Shown here: positions 24,801-38,092 of the stretch, one piece after another | How the letters are laid out: each line of letters begins with the position of its first letter | How positions within the stretch are numbered: position 1 is the first letter of the stretch | DNA from: Phymorhynchus buccinoides | Lineage: Eukaryota > Mollusca > Gastropoda > Neogastropoda > Raphitomidae | Reading direction: 5' to 3' | Length of the DNA: 64,000 nt | NCBI GenBank assembly: GCA_017654935.2 | Contig: CM065695.1 | Coordinates: 33,386,292 to 33,450,291 of the forward strand | The notes under the pieces: generated by a model | What the model was told of the DNA's origin: nothing | Databases searched by the model: none | What the model saw: only the letters and a program-made list of their open reading frames with translations | Position numbers and translations under genes: made by a program

Positions 24801-27800
24801 AGGAGGGAAAAAGGTCTGGGGGCCGGCACTGGCCCTTGATGGGGGTCAGGGGGGCAAAGCCCCCTGAAGCTGAAGAATTTTTTCCATTTGAACCTGTAAA
24901 AATCAACCTCTGACAGCAAAATTATGATTAAAAATTTAATCTCCTTGAGACTCAGGGCTAGTGATTTTCTGAGACAGAGACACGGAGAGAGAAACAAGAC
25001 AGACAGAATGAAACAATTGAACACAAAATTAAAAAATATTTATTGAACTTTTCACCACATTATCGTTTCAAGTTCAACACAAAATTTTATCCTACCACAC
25101 CACCACACCCCCACCCCAAATTTTCTCAACAGATTTAAACTGATTTCAAAAATGACCCCTGGGGCCATCAAAAAGGAGGAAATCCTCCAATTGGAGGGAA
25201 AATCTCATCTCTGTAGATACAGTGAGGTTGCTCTCGCGCCACTCATTTCGAGTCCTAAATCACAACCACGTCCCAATTTGTCAGGTCGCAGAATCCCGAA
25301 ACCAGCAGACCAAAGGGACTGAATCTATGTTATGTCGTCTGGAGCCAACCGCCAGAAGAGACACTGCGCCGTGGCCCCGAGTCACTTCGTTGGAGTTCAG
25401 TGGTGGAGCCTGTTCTGATCAAACATAAGCGGAACACCACTTACTAAACCCCCCCCCCTGCTGATGACAACAATGTCTTATTAGTCGCGGAGCCGGCGGT
25501 GTGCATGAGTGTCCTCCTCCCGAGTGCGCCACTACGCCCTGCCAAGGACGGCTCTCAGGAACCCCATGACTTTGACCAGAACGCACCAAGGGCGCAGACT
25601 GGATTGGCAACTAAATAAAAAACATGAGGTCAGTCCAGAACTGTTTACCCCCTACAAGAGTCTTTGAGTAGTCCGGATAGCTGAAATGAGTAGTTTTGGA
25701 GCAAAGTGTGTAGTTTTATTCATTAAACCAGACCTGGTTACCCCCTACACAAGTCTTGAGTAGTCATGAAACAATGTTGACTGAAAATGAGTAATTAGAG
25801 CATTACTTTCAATTTTGAAGAGTAGTAGAGGTCCAAATTGAGTAGAATACTACTCGAAAAGAGTAAACAGGTCTGTTAAACCATCAAACAATGTTCACTG
25901 AAAATGAGTAGCAATTAAAGAGCGTTATTTTCCATTTTGAAGAGTAGTAGACATCCAAATTGAGTAGAATACTACTCGAAAACAGTAGAGTAAACAGGTC
26001 TGGGTCACTATAAGAGCAGGGCATTGTAATCGTAGGTTTTGCACGTAACACCCGGTCAAGCAAAATAATAGTGTGTCACCCCTTTCCAGCCAAAGCACAA
26101 CCCATAACGAAATATTTCCGCTTTGCGTTACACCGAGATCGGACGCCGCTGGTACATTGTAATTTAAAACATGCATACATCCATTTTTATAAAATCTGTA
26201 ATAGGAGATACTTCAATGCTACTTTGGATGAACTAAAAAAAAGAAAGAAAAAAAGTCCATTCCATATTTATGTTAAATTTCATAGCTTAGCTGTAGAAAG
26301 CAAGCCACCCTGAAACAAATCAAAGTTACAAACGAGAAAGGGCGTGAAAGGGCCGCGAGGCCCACTTCTAGCCCCAATTACTACCACTACTACTTCTACT
26401 ACTACTACTACAGTGGAACCTCCCTTATAAGACCTTCCAAAAAATCCAAAATGAGGTCTTACAAGGGAGGGGTCTTATAAGGGATGTAATTTTAATACTT
26501 ACAAAGAAGGGCAATGTCTCCGAGAAGTAGGTCTTATGTGGGAGGGAGTCTTACAATGGGAGGTCTTATAAGGGAGGTTCCACTGTACTACTGTTGCTAC
26601 TACTTCCTTCCTGAATCATGTGGTGCTCTTTTCTTTCTTTAGTCAACATTTTAAAATTATAACTATGGAAACTTCATCACTGTCAACCATTCACTGAACA
26701 GGCTGGGAAGTTTGTGCAATGCATCACTTGTTCAGAATTCAAAGAGTAATTTACCTGTTATCCACTACAGTGGAACCTCCCTTAAAGACCTCCCATTATA
26801 AGACTCCCTCCCATATAAGACCTACTTCTCTGAGACATTGCCCTTTTCTGTAAGTATCAAAATTACCTCCCTTATCAGACCCCTCCCTTCTTCAAAAACC
26901 GTCCAAAAGCAGGTCTTATAAGGGAGTTTCCACTGTATTGTGTTGAACCAAATGAATACAAAGTTCATGGTGGAAAGAGTTAATTTCATTTTTCATCTGC
27001 ATAATTATGTAAATGTAGGCAGTATGCTGACCTTATCAAAATGCAATACTATTCTGCACAAGCACATTTTAAGGAAAGAGCGCCACTCACCAACAAGCTT
27101 GGCCTTTTTAATCATCTCTTTGGTTTTGACAATCATCTCCGGCAGGTTGGATATCGGAACACACACATCTGTACTGTAAGCCTGAAAACAAACACATGTT
27201 GCGTTGTGTATTGTCATTGTTCCCTGATTCCCTACATTTTGGGAAACTTTTTGGATCTTCCCAGTAATGTCTGGGTGAAGAATGGGCTTGCTTTTGTACG
27301 CGGATGCGTGCGTGCGCTCTAGATTTGTTTTTGTCCGTGCGTGTGCGTGTGTGTGTGTGTGTGCTCGTGCGCGTGTGTGTGCTCACACGCGTGTGTGTGT
27401 GTATTCATGCATCTGGGTGTGTGTGCGGGGGATGTTTGTGCATCTGTCTGTGTGCACAATCGCGTGTGCGCGCGTGTGTCCTGACAGTGTGTGGTGGTGT
27501 GTTGTGGGTGTGGGTGTGCAAGGCTACTTCGCGTTAGTTCTTTGGCAGCTTGTTTTCTTGCTTAATATATATTGTGTAATTCTAACTTCCCTTTAAGATG
27601 CCAGAATTAGTTGAAACAGTCTGTGGCCTTCACATAACACTGGCAAGAATAAGAGATTAAGATCATTAACTGATCAAGTGAATGTTTTGCTTTTCAGATG
27701 AATGTAGAGCAATACAATTAGCACATAAACGACAGGTGTGGTACTGGACTGTTGCATTCTGTGTATATGTATGTGTGTGTTTTGTTTTCGTTGGTGTTTG

Positions 27801-27926
27801 ATTTTAATAATTTCATTCCTTTTGCGCTTTAAATGTAAGCAGTGTTCGTTTTCTGTTTTTGTTTCCCTCTGAGTTGTGGTTTTGTTCGGATATTTTTCTT
27901 CTTTCTCATGTCCGAGTAAACTATGA

Positions 27927-27977
<51 letters not shown>

Positions 27978-28334
27978 GTGTGTGTGCATGCATGTGTGTG
28001 TCAAGTCAAGTCAAGTCAAAATGATCTTTATTGACGATAAAAGAGTAAGCTTGATAAAGCTTTTTTACATCCTGTCGTCATAAATAAATAAGAAAAACAA
28101 TTAACGCAAATAAATACAGCATATACTGGAGAAAAAATGAACCACAATCAAAATCATGGGGAAAATACATACACTTCATACAAGCACAATACAAAGATCA
28201 TAATATACATATGTACAAATGTAATCATAGCGGTAGAATAAAAGGAAAGCGGAATATGGAGTTGGGGAAAATAATAATGACTGAGACAAAGAGACAGAGA
28301 AACAATTGAGACATCAGAATCGAGAGATAAGAAC

Positions 28335-28393
<59 letters not shown>

Positions 28394-30977
28394 TAGTTTA
28401 CTCGGACATGAGAAAGAAGAAAAATATCCGAACAAAACCACAACTCAGAGGGAAACAAAAACAGAAAACGAACACTGCTTACATTTAAAGCGCAAAAGGA
28501 ATGAAATTATTCAAAATCAAACACCAACGAGAACAAAACATGAGTTTACACGCACCTGTAAAGTCTCCTCCTCTACTAGAGCAAGGCGGCATAAACACAA
28601 AACAATTTCCAACAGCAACAATAGAGCCTTAGGCACTCATTCTCATATTCACATTAGGTATTTTTACAAGGCATCAAGCATATTCTTTTTAAGTGCTTTT
28701 TTAAACGTTTGTTTTGAAGGACACGATTTTAGAGAAAGAGACAGATTATTCCATGATGTGCCCCCTGAGTAAACAAAACTAGTTTTGTAAACATTATTTC
28801 GTGGTCTGGGGAAAGAAAGCTTGTGGGTGTGTCTATTTGGGTTTATAGCAAAAGTCTTGATAATTTTTGGGGCAGCGACTCCATTTACCACACTAAACAT
28901 GCAGATGCATTTGTTGAAGAGAAGTCTGTCTTTTAGTGGCAAAATGTTTAATTTATTGTAATCATTAGCTGTTAGGGTGCTTGATTTCATCAGTATTAGT
29001 TTCACAGCTCGTTTATGTAACCGACTTATATGTTTTAGATTAGCTTCACTAGTACTGTCCCAAAGGGTTGACGAGTTATTAATGTGAGACATAATGTGAG
29101 CATGGAAAAATATTTTACGTGACTGAAGATTTAAAAAGTTTTTAATTTTTGTCAATTGATAAATCTTTTTTGAGGTGCATTTACCCAGTTTAGATATATG
29201 CTCTGACCACAGTAAGTTATTGTCAACAGTGATACCTAAAACTTTATGTGACGCCACTTCTTCAATTTTGTTGCCTTGCACATACAATGGTGGAAATGGA
29301 TGTCATTTTTTGTCGCTTTTGCCGAGTAGTTACATACGTACATTTGGTCTTTTCAGTGTTGAGTGACATGTGATTCTGTTCAGTCCATTCTACTAGATTA
29401 TGAACGTCAGCTTGAAGATTGTTAACTAGTTCAGTTTGGTTATTACTGTTTGAGTGTAAGGATAAGGAAGTATCGTCAGCAAACATTTCAGAATGACATT
29501 GTAGACATAAGGGCAGATCGTTTACATACAAAGAAAACAAGAGAGGTCCCAAAACAGATCCCTGAGGAACACCAAAATGTACTGGGAGTAACTTAGATCT
29601 TTTTAAACCAATTTGAACAAGCTGTTGCCGATTAGTAAGGAAGGAATGTATAAATGTTAGGGCTTCACTTGATATTTTGTAGTACTTAAGTTTTTTAAGT
29701 AGAAGAGAGTGGTTGATAACGTCGAACGCTTTCGCAAAATCGACAAAGAGAATCCCAGTAAATTCGTTATTGTTAATATTTAGAAGACATTTGTCTATGA
29801 GTTGTATTAAAGTTGTGTGGCACGAGCGATTTTCTCGAAATCCAGATTGATTTTCATGAAGTAAGTCATAACGATTAAGATGTGAATATAAGTTGGATTT
29901 GATATATCTCTCCAGAGGTTTTGACAGAAGCGATAATATAGATATAGGTCGGTAGTTTGAAGGACATGTAGGATCACCCGATTTGTACAGTGGTATCACT
30001 TTAGCCTGTTTGAATTTCTCAGGAAACTGTTGCTTATCAAGACACAGATTGTAAAGATAAGTCAATGTATGAGCAATAACTGGTGAGGCGACTTTTAGGA
30101 TTTTGCTGTCTAAACCATCCAAATCTCTAGACCTTGACTGTTTTAAATGTAGTAGACATTTGGCTATTTCATGGACTGATACTGATGTGATGCAAAATGT
30201 TGACAAAATATTTTTTGTATAGCAGAACTGTTCTAAAGCTTCCGGGTTGTTTTCTTTTGTTTTATCATTTTTGATAATCTTACTTGTTATATTTGAAAAA
30301 TGAAGGTTCAAATCATCTGGTTGGAGTTCATTTATAGGATTCTGTATTGAATGCATTGAGTTTTTCTTGGTTAAAAGGTTTATTGCTTTCCAAATTGCAT
30401 TTGCATTTTGTGTAGAAGATACCAATTCTTGAAAGTATTTTTTATTAGCCTTTCTTTTCATGGAATTAACTTTGTTTCTCTGTTTTCTAAACTGTGCTTC
30501 GTCATTTATCTTAAGCAAATGTTCTCTTTTATATATTTCATTGTTGATTTCACTTGATATATAAGGCGGTTTAATGTTGTGTTTCACTCTTTTTTCAACC
30601 AAAGGAGCATGCTTATCATAGATGTCATTAAAATTACTTACCCAAAAGTTAGTAGCATCGTTAGGATCCCTAAGCTGATAAACATAGTCAAGGTTTGAAT
30701 GAGTTAAATCGTTTAGGAAGGAATTTTGGTCAAAGTGAGTAAAACAGCGATAGAATATCTCTTTATGGCCAGGCTTCGGGATCTTAGTGCCTTTCTTTAA
30801 CCATGTCAAACAGATAGACGAATGATCACTGCAACCAGTCTGCACGGAGCACACTTCTTTTACATGGATCTTAGAATTGACATAAATATGATCGATTAAA
30901 GTTCTTGAGTATTGTGAGTATTCGTGACTATTGTGTGTGTATGTGTGTGTAAGTGCATGCGTGTGTGTGTGTGTGCA

Positions 30978-31023
<46 letters not shown>

Positions 31024-34000
31024 CGTGCATGTGTGTCAAAGTCGAGTCTAAGTTAAAAGTACTTTATTATCTCAGTGCGTCACGTCCCGAATCAGTAAGG
31101 GATATATCACATCGCCTTTCTGAGGAACATTGTGGCGCCCAGGGCTCCCAATCGTCCCGCAAAACAAGGGGTCCCAGCAACTCCTTCACTTACAGCATAG
31201 AGGGTCCTAGAGGCGGGATAGAGGGTCCCAGTGGCATAGTGAATGCTAAAAAGAATTTTTCTAGTGCATCCCTGGGACCCCCTGAACATTCTTTAAGAGG
31301 GTCCTGTAGAATTGTAGTGCTTCATTCTGGGAGCTTTTTTTCTTTAAAAAAAGGGTGGGAGGGGTGGGTGCAGGTTGAAAAAAACCAGACTGACCTTGGA
31401 TCCCGGCACGAGAGCCAAACAGGCGTACCACAGTTCGTGCCTGGCCTTCCACAGGCGGTTCCTCTCCTCTGCCTCTGTGGCCCACTTGAAGTTGCTGCCC
31501 CCGTTGCTGCCCGCTATCTCCTCTGCACACACACACCAATGGATCATCACCCACTGTCAGTCAACCCTGTCAAGATTCTTTTTTTGCATTAAAATAATTT
31601 GTGTTTGATGTACCATATTTTTCAGATCATTAGGCGCTGCTGTGCATAAGGCGAATAGGGCAATTTTCAGGAAAAATCTGAAGAAAAAAAAAAGTAAAAG
31701 GCGCCCTCGTTTATAAGGCATTACACACCTCGCAAAAGAAAGTCGAAGTTTGATGCCCACACGTAGCCTGTAAACGCTTACCGACAGCCATTACTGCTGT
31801 CAAAACGAGAGTTGGCTCCCTTCTCAAATAATCGAACTTCCGTTTTTGCGACTTCCGGTTGTTGCGTTTGGACTTTTCTTCGTGAAAACTGGTAGAATTA
31901 TGGCATTTTAAGCTCTACAACGATGCTTTTTACATCCAATGAAGGGCTATGGCATCTGTTGGCAACTCGGATGATAATAGGGATTTTGAAGCATTTTAAC
32001 GTGAGTATTCGTCGTATCGGCAACTCGTTACCACTTTCGATGTTGTGACTCACAGTAGACTGTACTGAGTATGGCAATCATCGCCTCTCTTCTCACGATT
32101 TTGATCACTAATAGAGCGTCCTTGTTTATTAGGCGCATAGGTCGAAATTGGAGAAAAAAATATCGCCTTATAGTCTAAAAATTACGGTAAGTATTTTAAA
32201 TGTGAGTTGTGTGAGTGCGATAAAGTGATTTTTTTTCTAAATAATTTTAAGTACATGTATTTTGAATATCTTTTGTTTGCGTGGGGTAAACTTACTTTAT
32301 TCTTTTTTTTCATGCAAGGTGCGGTGAGTCCTGCTGTGTCAGGAGAATAGCACTATAGAAGATTGATTTATTATTATCATTTTGTCACTAAATCATCGTT
32401 CTATTAATAGCATTATACAGTCGTACGTCAGCATTGCAACCAGCCCAGCAGACAAACTGAAATGATCCAAAATTGCGAGGTGGTGATTGTACTGAAGAAG
32501 AGTACAGACAAACCCCTATTTTACGACCCTCTGTTAAGCGACCACCTCTCATTTGAGACCAGATTTGTTGGCACGGATGCATTTTACTATGTAAACGACC
32601 TCTCTTAAACGACTTCCTCTAAAACGCGACTTACGACCGCTATTTTGTTGGTTTTTACGACCGTTGTTGTTGTCTGCATAGACTTCGAGCAAAGGGAAAC
32701 AACCACGATCAAGGGCCTGAAAGCGGAGTCGCTTCCCTTGTTGTAGAAAAGATGGCGGAAAGCGTAGGAAAAGCACGAAAACCACTGACTTTGAAAAAGA
32801 AAACCAGACTTTGGACGAGAGTGGAGGTGATTAACAGAAGTCGGCGAAGTGAAACTGTAATACATCGATTGCACAATCCTATGGAGTTGGAAAGACCCAA
32901 ATCCAGTTTTAATATGTCATTGTATGTGTGCATGAAGAGGAGAGTATGAACTGTGCTGAACTTTTTCTTTCTACGGCTGCCAGTGAAAACCTTTGTCATA
33001 CGACCCCTCCAGTTTACGACCGATTTTTCCGGACATTTTGGAAGTCTTAAAATAGAGGTTTGTCTGTAATAAGAGTACCATATTATTCTGACGATAAGGC
33101 GATACTTTTTTGCTATCCCGTAGAAAAGGCTGAGACGTTGCCTCCGACGCTAGTGATTGTTGCAGACGACAGAAAAACGGGCTCCGGCGAAAGACTGGCA
33201 GGCCCTAACTACGCAAGAGTGGGTGGGTGGGTGTACAGGTAAGCGTACTTTCACTGCTATTGTGAAGAGCTGGGCCGGAATTTGTTTACTTCGGGGAAAA
33301 GGATCAGGTCTGTACGCGCGAAGCGGGTACCTAAACGGCTAGTAGTCTCTAATGTTTATTAGATACCGTATTTTACGGACTACAAAGGCGCACCTGATCA
33401 TAAAACGCATCCCCCCCAAATTTTACACAAAATTCAGAGAATGATGCTTTGCTTGCTTCCTTTGGCTCTGATCCGTGTGCGTGTGCGTGTGCGTGCTATG
33501 TGTGTGTGTGTGTGTATGCAGTGTGTGTGTTGATTGTGCCGTGTGGAAATTGAGTGGTGTGTGTGTGTGTGCGTGTGTGTGCGTTTGTTTGTGTTTGTGT
33601 GTGTGTGCGTGCGTGCGCGCGTGCGTGCGTGTGTGTGTATGTGTGTGTGTGCATGCAGCGTGTATGTGTGTGTGACGCCCCCCCCCCCCCTCCCCGCGTC
33701 ACCCCCCTTCCCACCCTCTCCCCTTCATCGTATTTCTTTTTGTGTGTGTGTGCGTGTGTGTGTGTGAATGTTTATAGTTTTATTTCTTTGTAAAGCGCCA
33801 TGAATAGAATTTTCTAGATATGTGCGCTATATAAGTGCCAATTATTATTATTATTATTATCCACTCATTGCTAGGTGATTGGTATCGTAATCAACTTTGG
33901 TGGAGGGGAGTTAATTAAAAGAGAGTTCTCCCCCTTTGTTCAATTTTGTTATTATAATTTCTTACTATATTATCAGTCACATTATTATAAGGCGCAGGGG

Positions 34001-37000
34001 AATCAGTCTAGGAAAAAAAGTATCGCCTTAAAATACAGGGAAAAAAAAAAAAAAGTGACTGACTGACCCACAGTGGTCACCTGCTCCTTCACAGAGCTCT
34101 CTGACCCGTGGAACTCCAGGAAGAGGGAGGGGGCCTCCTTCATGTCAAACTTGCTGTACTTGTTGAACGCCATGATTGCCACCTCGTCCAAAAACTCTGA
34201 AACAATCCATCCATCAATCAATCATTACACCATGATTGTCATCCATCCATTAATAACAATAATAATAATAATAATAATAGTACATGCATATAGCGCTTTA
34301 CCTCAGATGAGCCCAAAGCGCTTTCTTGCTGTTGTTGTCATACCCTGGCTAAAAGACTCCAGGGATCATTCCAACAGCCAAAGCAATTAATCAACCAATC
34401 AATCAATAGGCCATGATTGCCACCTCGTCCCAAAACTTTGAAACAATTCTTCACTCATCAATCTATTTTTTTCAGTGTCAATGAGAAAAATTATGTTTGC
34501 ACTAACTTTGAATCAATCAATTACTCAATCAAACAATCCGATCAATCACTCGCTCAATCAATCAATCAATCTTTTTAATAGCTTCAACAAGAAGAATTCT
34601 GTTTGTGCTTTGGGGACTCGACATCCATCACAACCAGAATGTCAACCATTGGAAAAGGCAGCAAAGCAAAACAAAACTGTAGACAGTGGGTTGAAGTAAG
34701 CGTTCAGTGTTCTTCTCTCTTGTTTGCACACCTTACTCTTGCTGGTCTGATAAAATCCAACAAAGTTATTCGTAGTTCAAACAGCAATCCATAAACAAAA
34801 ATTGTGAAGGTAAAAAATAAAAATAAATAAAATAAAATTCCTTTATTTCACTTGATGTATCTTCTTTGCTGGTGTTGCCATACCCTGGCTAAAAGACTCC
34901 AGGGATCATTCCAACAGCCGAAGCAATTGAACACTATGGTACAAATGTACCAGCTAGGGATGAGAACATTATGTGTGTGTGTGACCGTTTTTGATTACCC
35001 CGCCACGTGGGCAGCCACACTCTTATTTATGTAGTATCGTTGTATTAGGGACTGGACAAAGGGGAGTAATCTTATAGTAGAGTATTGTGCACAATCACAT
35101 TTTGGTTGGACAGATAGCTGCATAATCCACAGGCGAGATATTTCAGAAGCAGAAAGAAAATCATAACAAATGCTTTCTTCATCGAATATCACCCTAACAA
35201 ATGGTACACTCAGGAACTTGCTAAGGAAAGGAAACTACCATCCCGCTTTCCAAAATAGACTGCATATTATTATTTTTTAAATTGGGTAGGCGCTGCACTT
35301 GCGGCGACGCGCTCTCCAAGGGAGAGCAGCCCGAATTTCACAGAGATAAGTCTCTGGGACTAGAATATACAAATACCAAATAGGCACCAGCCAAAACGTT
35401 ATGAAAAAGAAAACCGTTTCGCTGTCTCAACGAATGTTATACTCTATACAAGTATGTCAGTTTCTACATGCTTTTTCACACCAATCACACCCACACAGAG
35501 ATAAGCTCCATACCTATGCGCGCAATGGGCACCCCAATCTGCAGGATCTGAACTGTGGTGTCCACAGCCTCTTGCACCCCGGGGAAGTGCACGACTGCAG
35601 ACAAGGTCTGTAAATAATAAGCAAAAAACAAGCGACATGAACACCAGCGTTAACTCTAAGACATGAGATTTTCAGAGAACCAAAAAGGAGGAAAAAAGAG
35701 GCGGGATTTTTGCATTTGAACCTGTAAAAATCAAACCTCTGAGACAGCAAAATTATTAAAAATTTAATCTCCTTGATCCCACAAAATATTTAGAAATTAT
35801 TATTGACTCAGGGCTAGTGATTTTCTGAGACAGAGACACGGAGTGAGAAACAAGACAGACAGAATGAACCGATTGAAACACAAAATTTGAAAATATCTAT
35901 TGAACTTTTCACCGCATTATCGCTTCAACACAAAATTCAACCCTACCACACCCCCACCCCAACTTTTCTCAACAGATTTACACTGATTTCAAAAATGACC
36001 CCTGGGGTCATCAAAAAGGAGGAAATCCTCCAACTGGAGGAAACATCTCGTCTCTATGTTCGAAATCAGGGCGTCAGAAACGGCGCACGAAATATGCCTC
36101 TAGATTTTGTCTCTATGTCTCTAGTCAAAGAGAGTGGCAGATTAGGCAGTCACCTGCATATTTTAAGGAGGTTTCTCTTTATAATTCTAAAACTTTTTTT
36201 GTTTTTTAAACTGTGCGTCAGACGAAATACGCTACATTTTGTGATGCACTGGCATGAAATGAAGATGGGAGATTTGAGTGTCATAGTGCATAAGAATTAA
36301 CACTAAACACACAGCAAAACTGGATGGAGTACAACTGTCATAAATATTTTAAAGGGGCACCCTGACGGATACGTTTTTTGCAAGAAAACGCGTTGAGATC
36401 TAGGAAAACACCCTTTACGGAGATCGCAACACTCACTTTGCTCGGGTTTCCTAGAAATCAAACCTGCTGGAAGTCAGATTCTTTCAGTGAAAGAGAAGAC
36501 GTGTTTTCTCTTTTCTAATGGCCGCCTGAGTTAGACCAAATGGATTGCACGAAATTTCCACAATACACGCCTTTTTATACAGTTTGTATATAGCTTACCA
36601 AAAGGAGTTTCGCTCACAACAAAGGAAATAGCTTCCTTTTTTTTTTTACTGCACTACACACAAGAAAAAGTTCAACCACTTTCAGTGGCCTCCACCCACC
36701 CCATCTAAAACGGCTTCTTTCTCCGGCAACTCTGCCAAGGATGAATCGCCGTTTTGACTGTTTGATTTCTAGGAAACCAGAGCAAAGTGAGTGTTCCTAT
36801 CCTTGAAAAGGCTGTCTTTCTGGTGACCTCGACATGTTTTTTGCAAAAATTCATCAGTCAGGGTGCCCCTTTAACCCCCTAATAGCCATATAGCGCATCA
36901 CTTACGCACTTGATGATGTCACTGATTACGTCATCCGATGAAGGGGAATAAGAGTCAAGACGGTTATATCCCCAGACCATTTAGCCAGATTGGCTCAATC

Positions 37001-38050
37001 AGTTCTCTTTTTCATATAATCTTCTTCTTCTTCTTCTTCAATCGCTCAGACAGTTTCCTGTCAATTATGAGCGCAGATGCAGCATGCTGCCGTTATGTGC
37101 CTAACCAAGAAATAGTTAGGCCCAGCAAGTCCGACTTCGGATGGAAGAAATGTTTTTGAAAGCGCTTTGTGAAAAAAGGCAGAAGAATGGACCGGTAAGG
37201 CAGAAAGATAGTAGATGACAGTTAGCAAAGGGAAAAGGCAGAGTCAAAGAGAGTGGCAGATTAGAGGAAGTAACAAGCACAGAATTTCCAGAAGGTGGGG
37301 GAACTATTTATACAAAAGACCTCCATGGCATCCCCAAAGGGGGTTTCATATCATGATTTTTCTCTAAATTTTCTCTGGCAGTCAAGGGGTGGTTAACGAA
37401 GCAGGCGCGCGACTTTGACACCCTGTACTTGTACCGGCACATACATACACTGCACTCACAGCCTCAGGGATGGCATGAAGGCGTAGGATGGCCTTGGTGA
37501 TGATCCCCAGGGTACCCTCAGACCCCACAAACAGGTTGGTCAGGTTGTACCCGGCAGCCGTCTTTCTGCAACATAAAAAACAACAACCTTGGATTGAAGT
37601 AAAGTGAACATGTTTTAGAGTACCAAAGGGGTTGCGCACCCCTCAAAATGATGCAAACAATGACGCAAGCATGAAGCGATTTCTTTACCATCTCCACGAT
37701 TTCAGGGGGGGGGAGGTACGAACATACACAACCAACGCGGAGACGGTGAGACCTGTTAGTACTCTAGTATTTGCATTAATAGTAAGTAATGTTAGTAATG
37801 CACTCTGAGTTTGTCAAAGGTCATCAATTTTTAAAAAAGTAACAGTTGTGAAACACCAAAATATTTAAAGCACCCACGTAAACCTCCCCTTCTGCCTTCC
37901 CAAATTCAGATCTTTCTCACTTCTCTATCTTTGCTCTCTGCAAAAACGTCTAGACCAAATCCTACCATAAATTCCCCGATTCATCCCTGTCGAGCGCTTG
38001 GGCATCCTCCAGCCCTTGGGCAACAATGTCCAATCTTAGACCTCCGCCAC

Positions 38051-38092
<42 letters not shown>

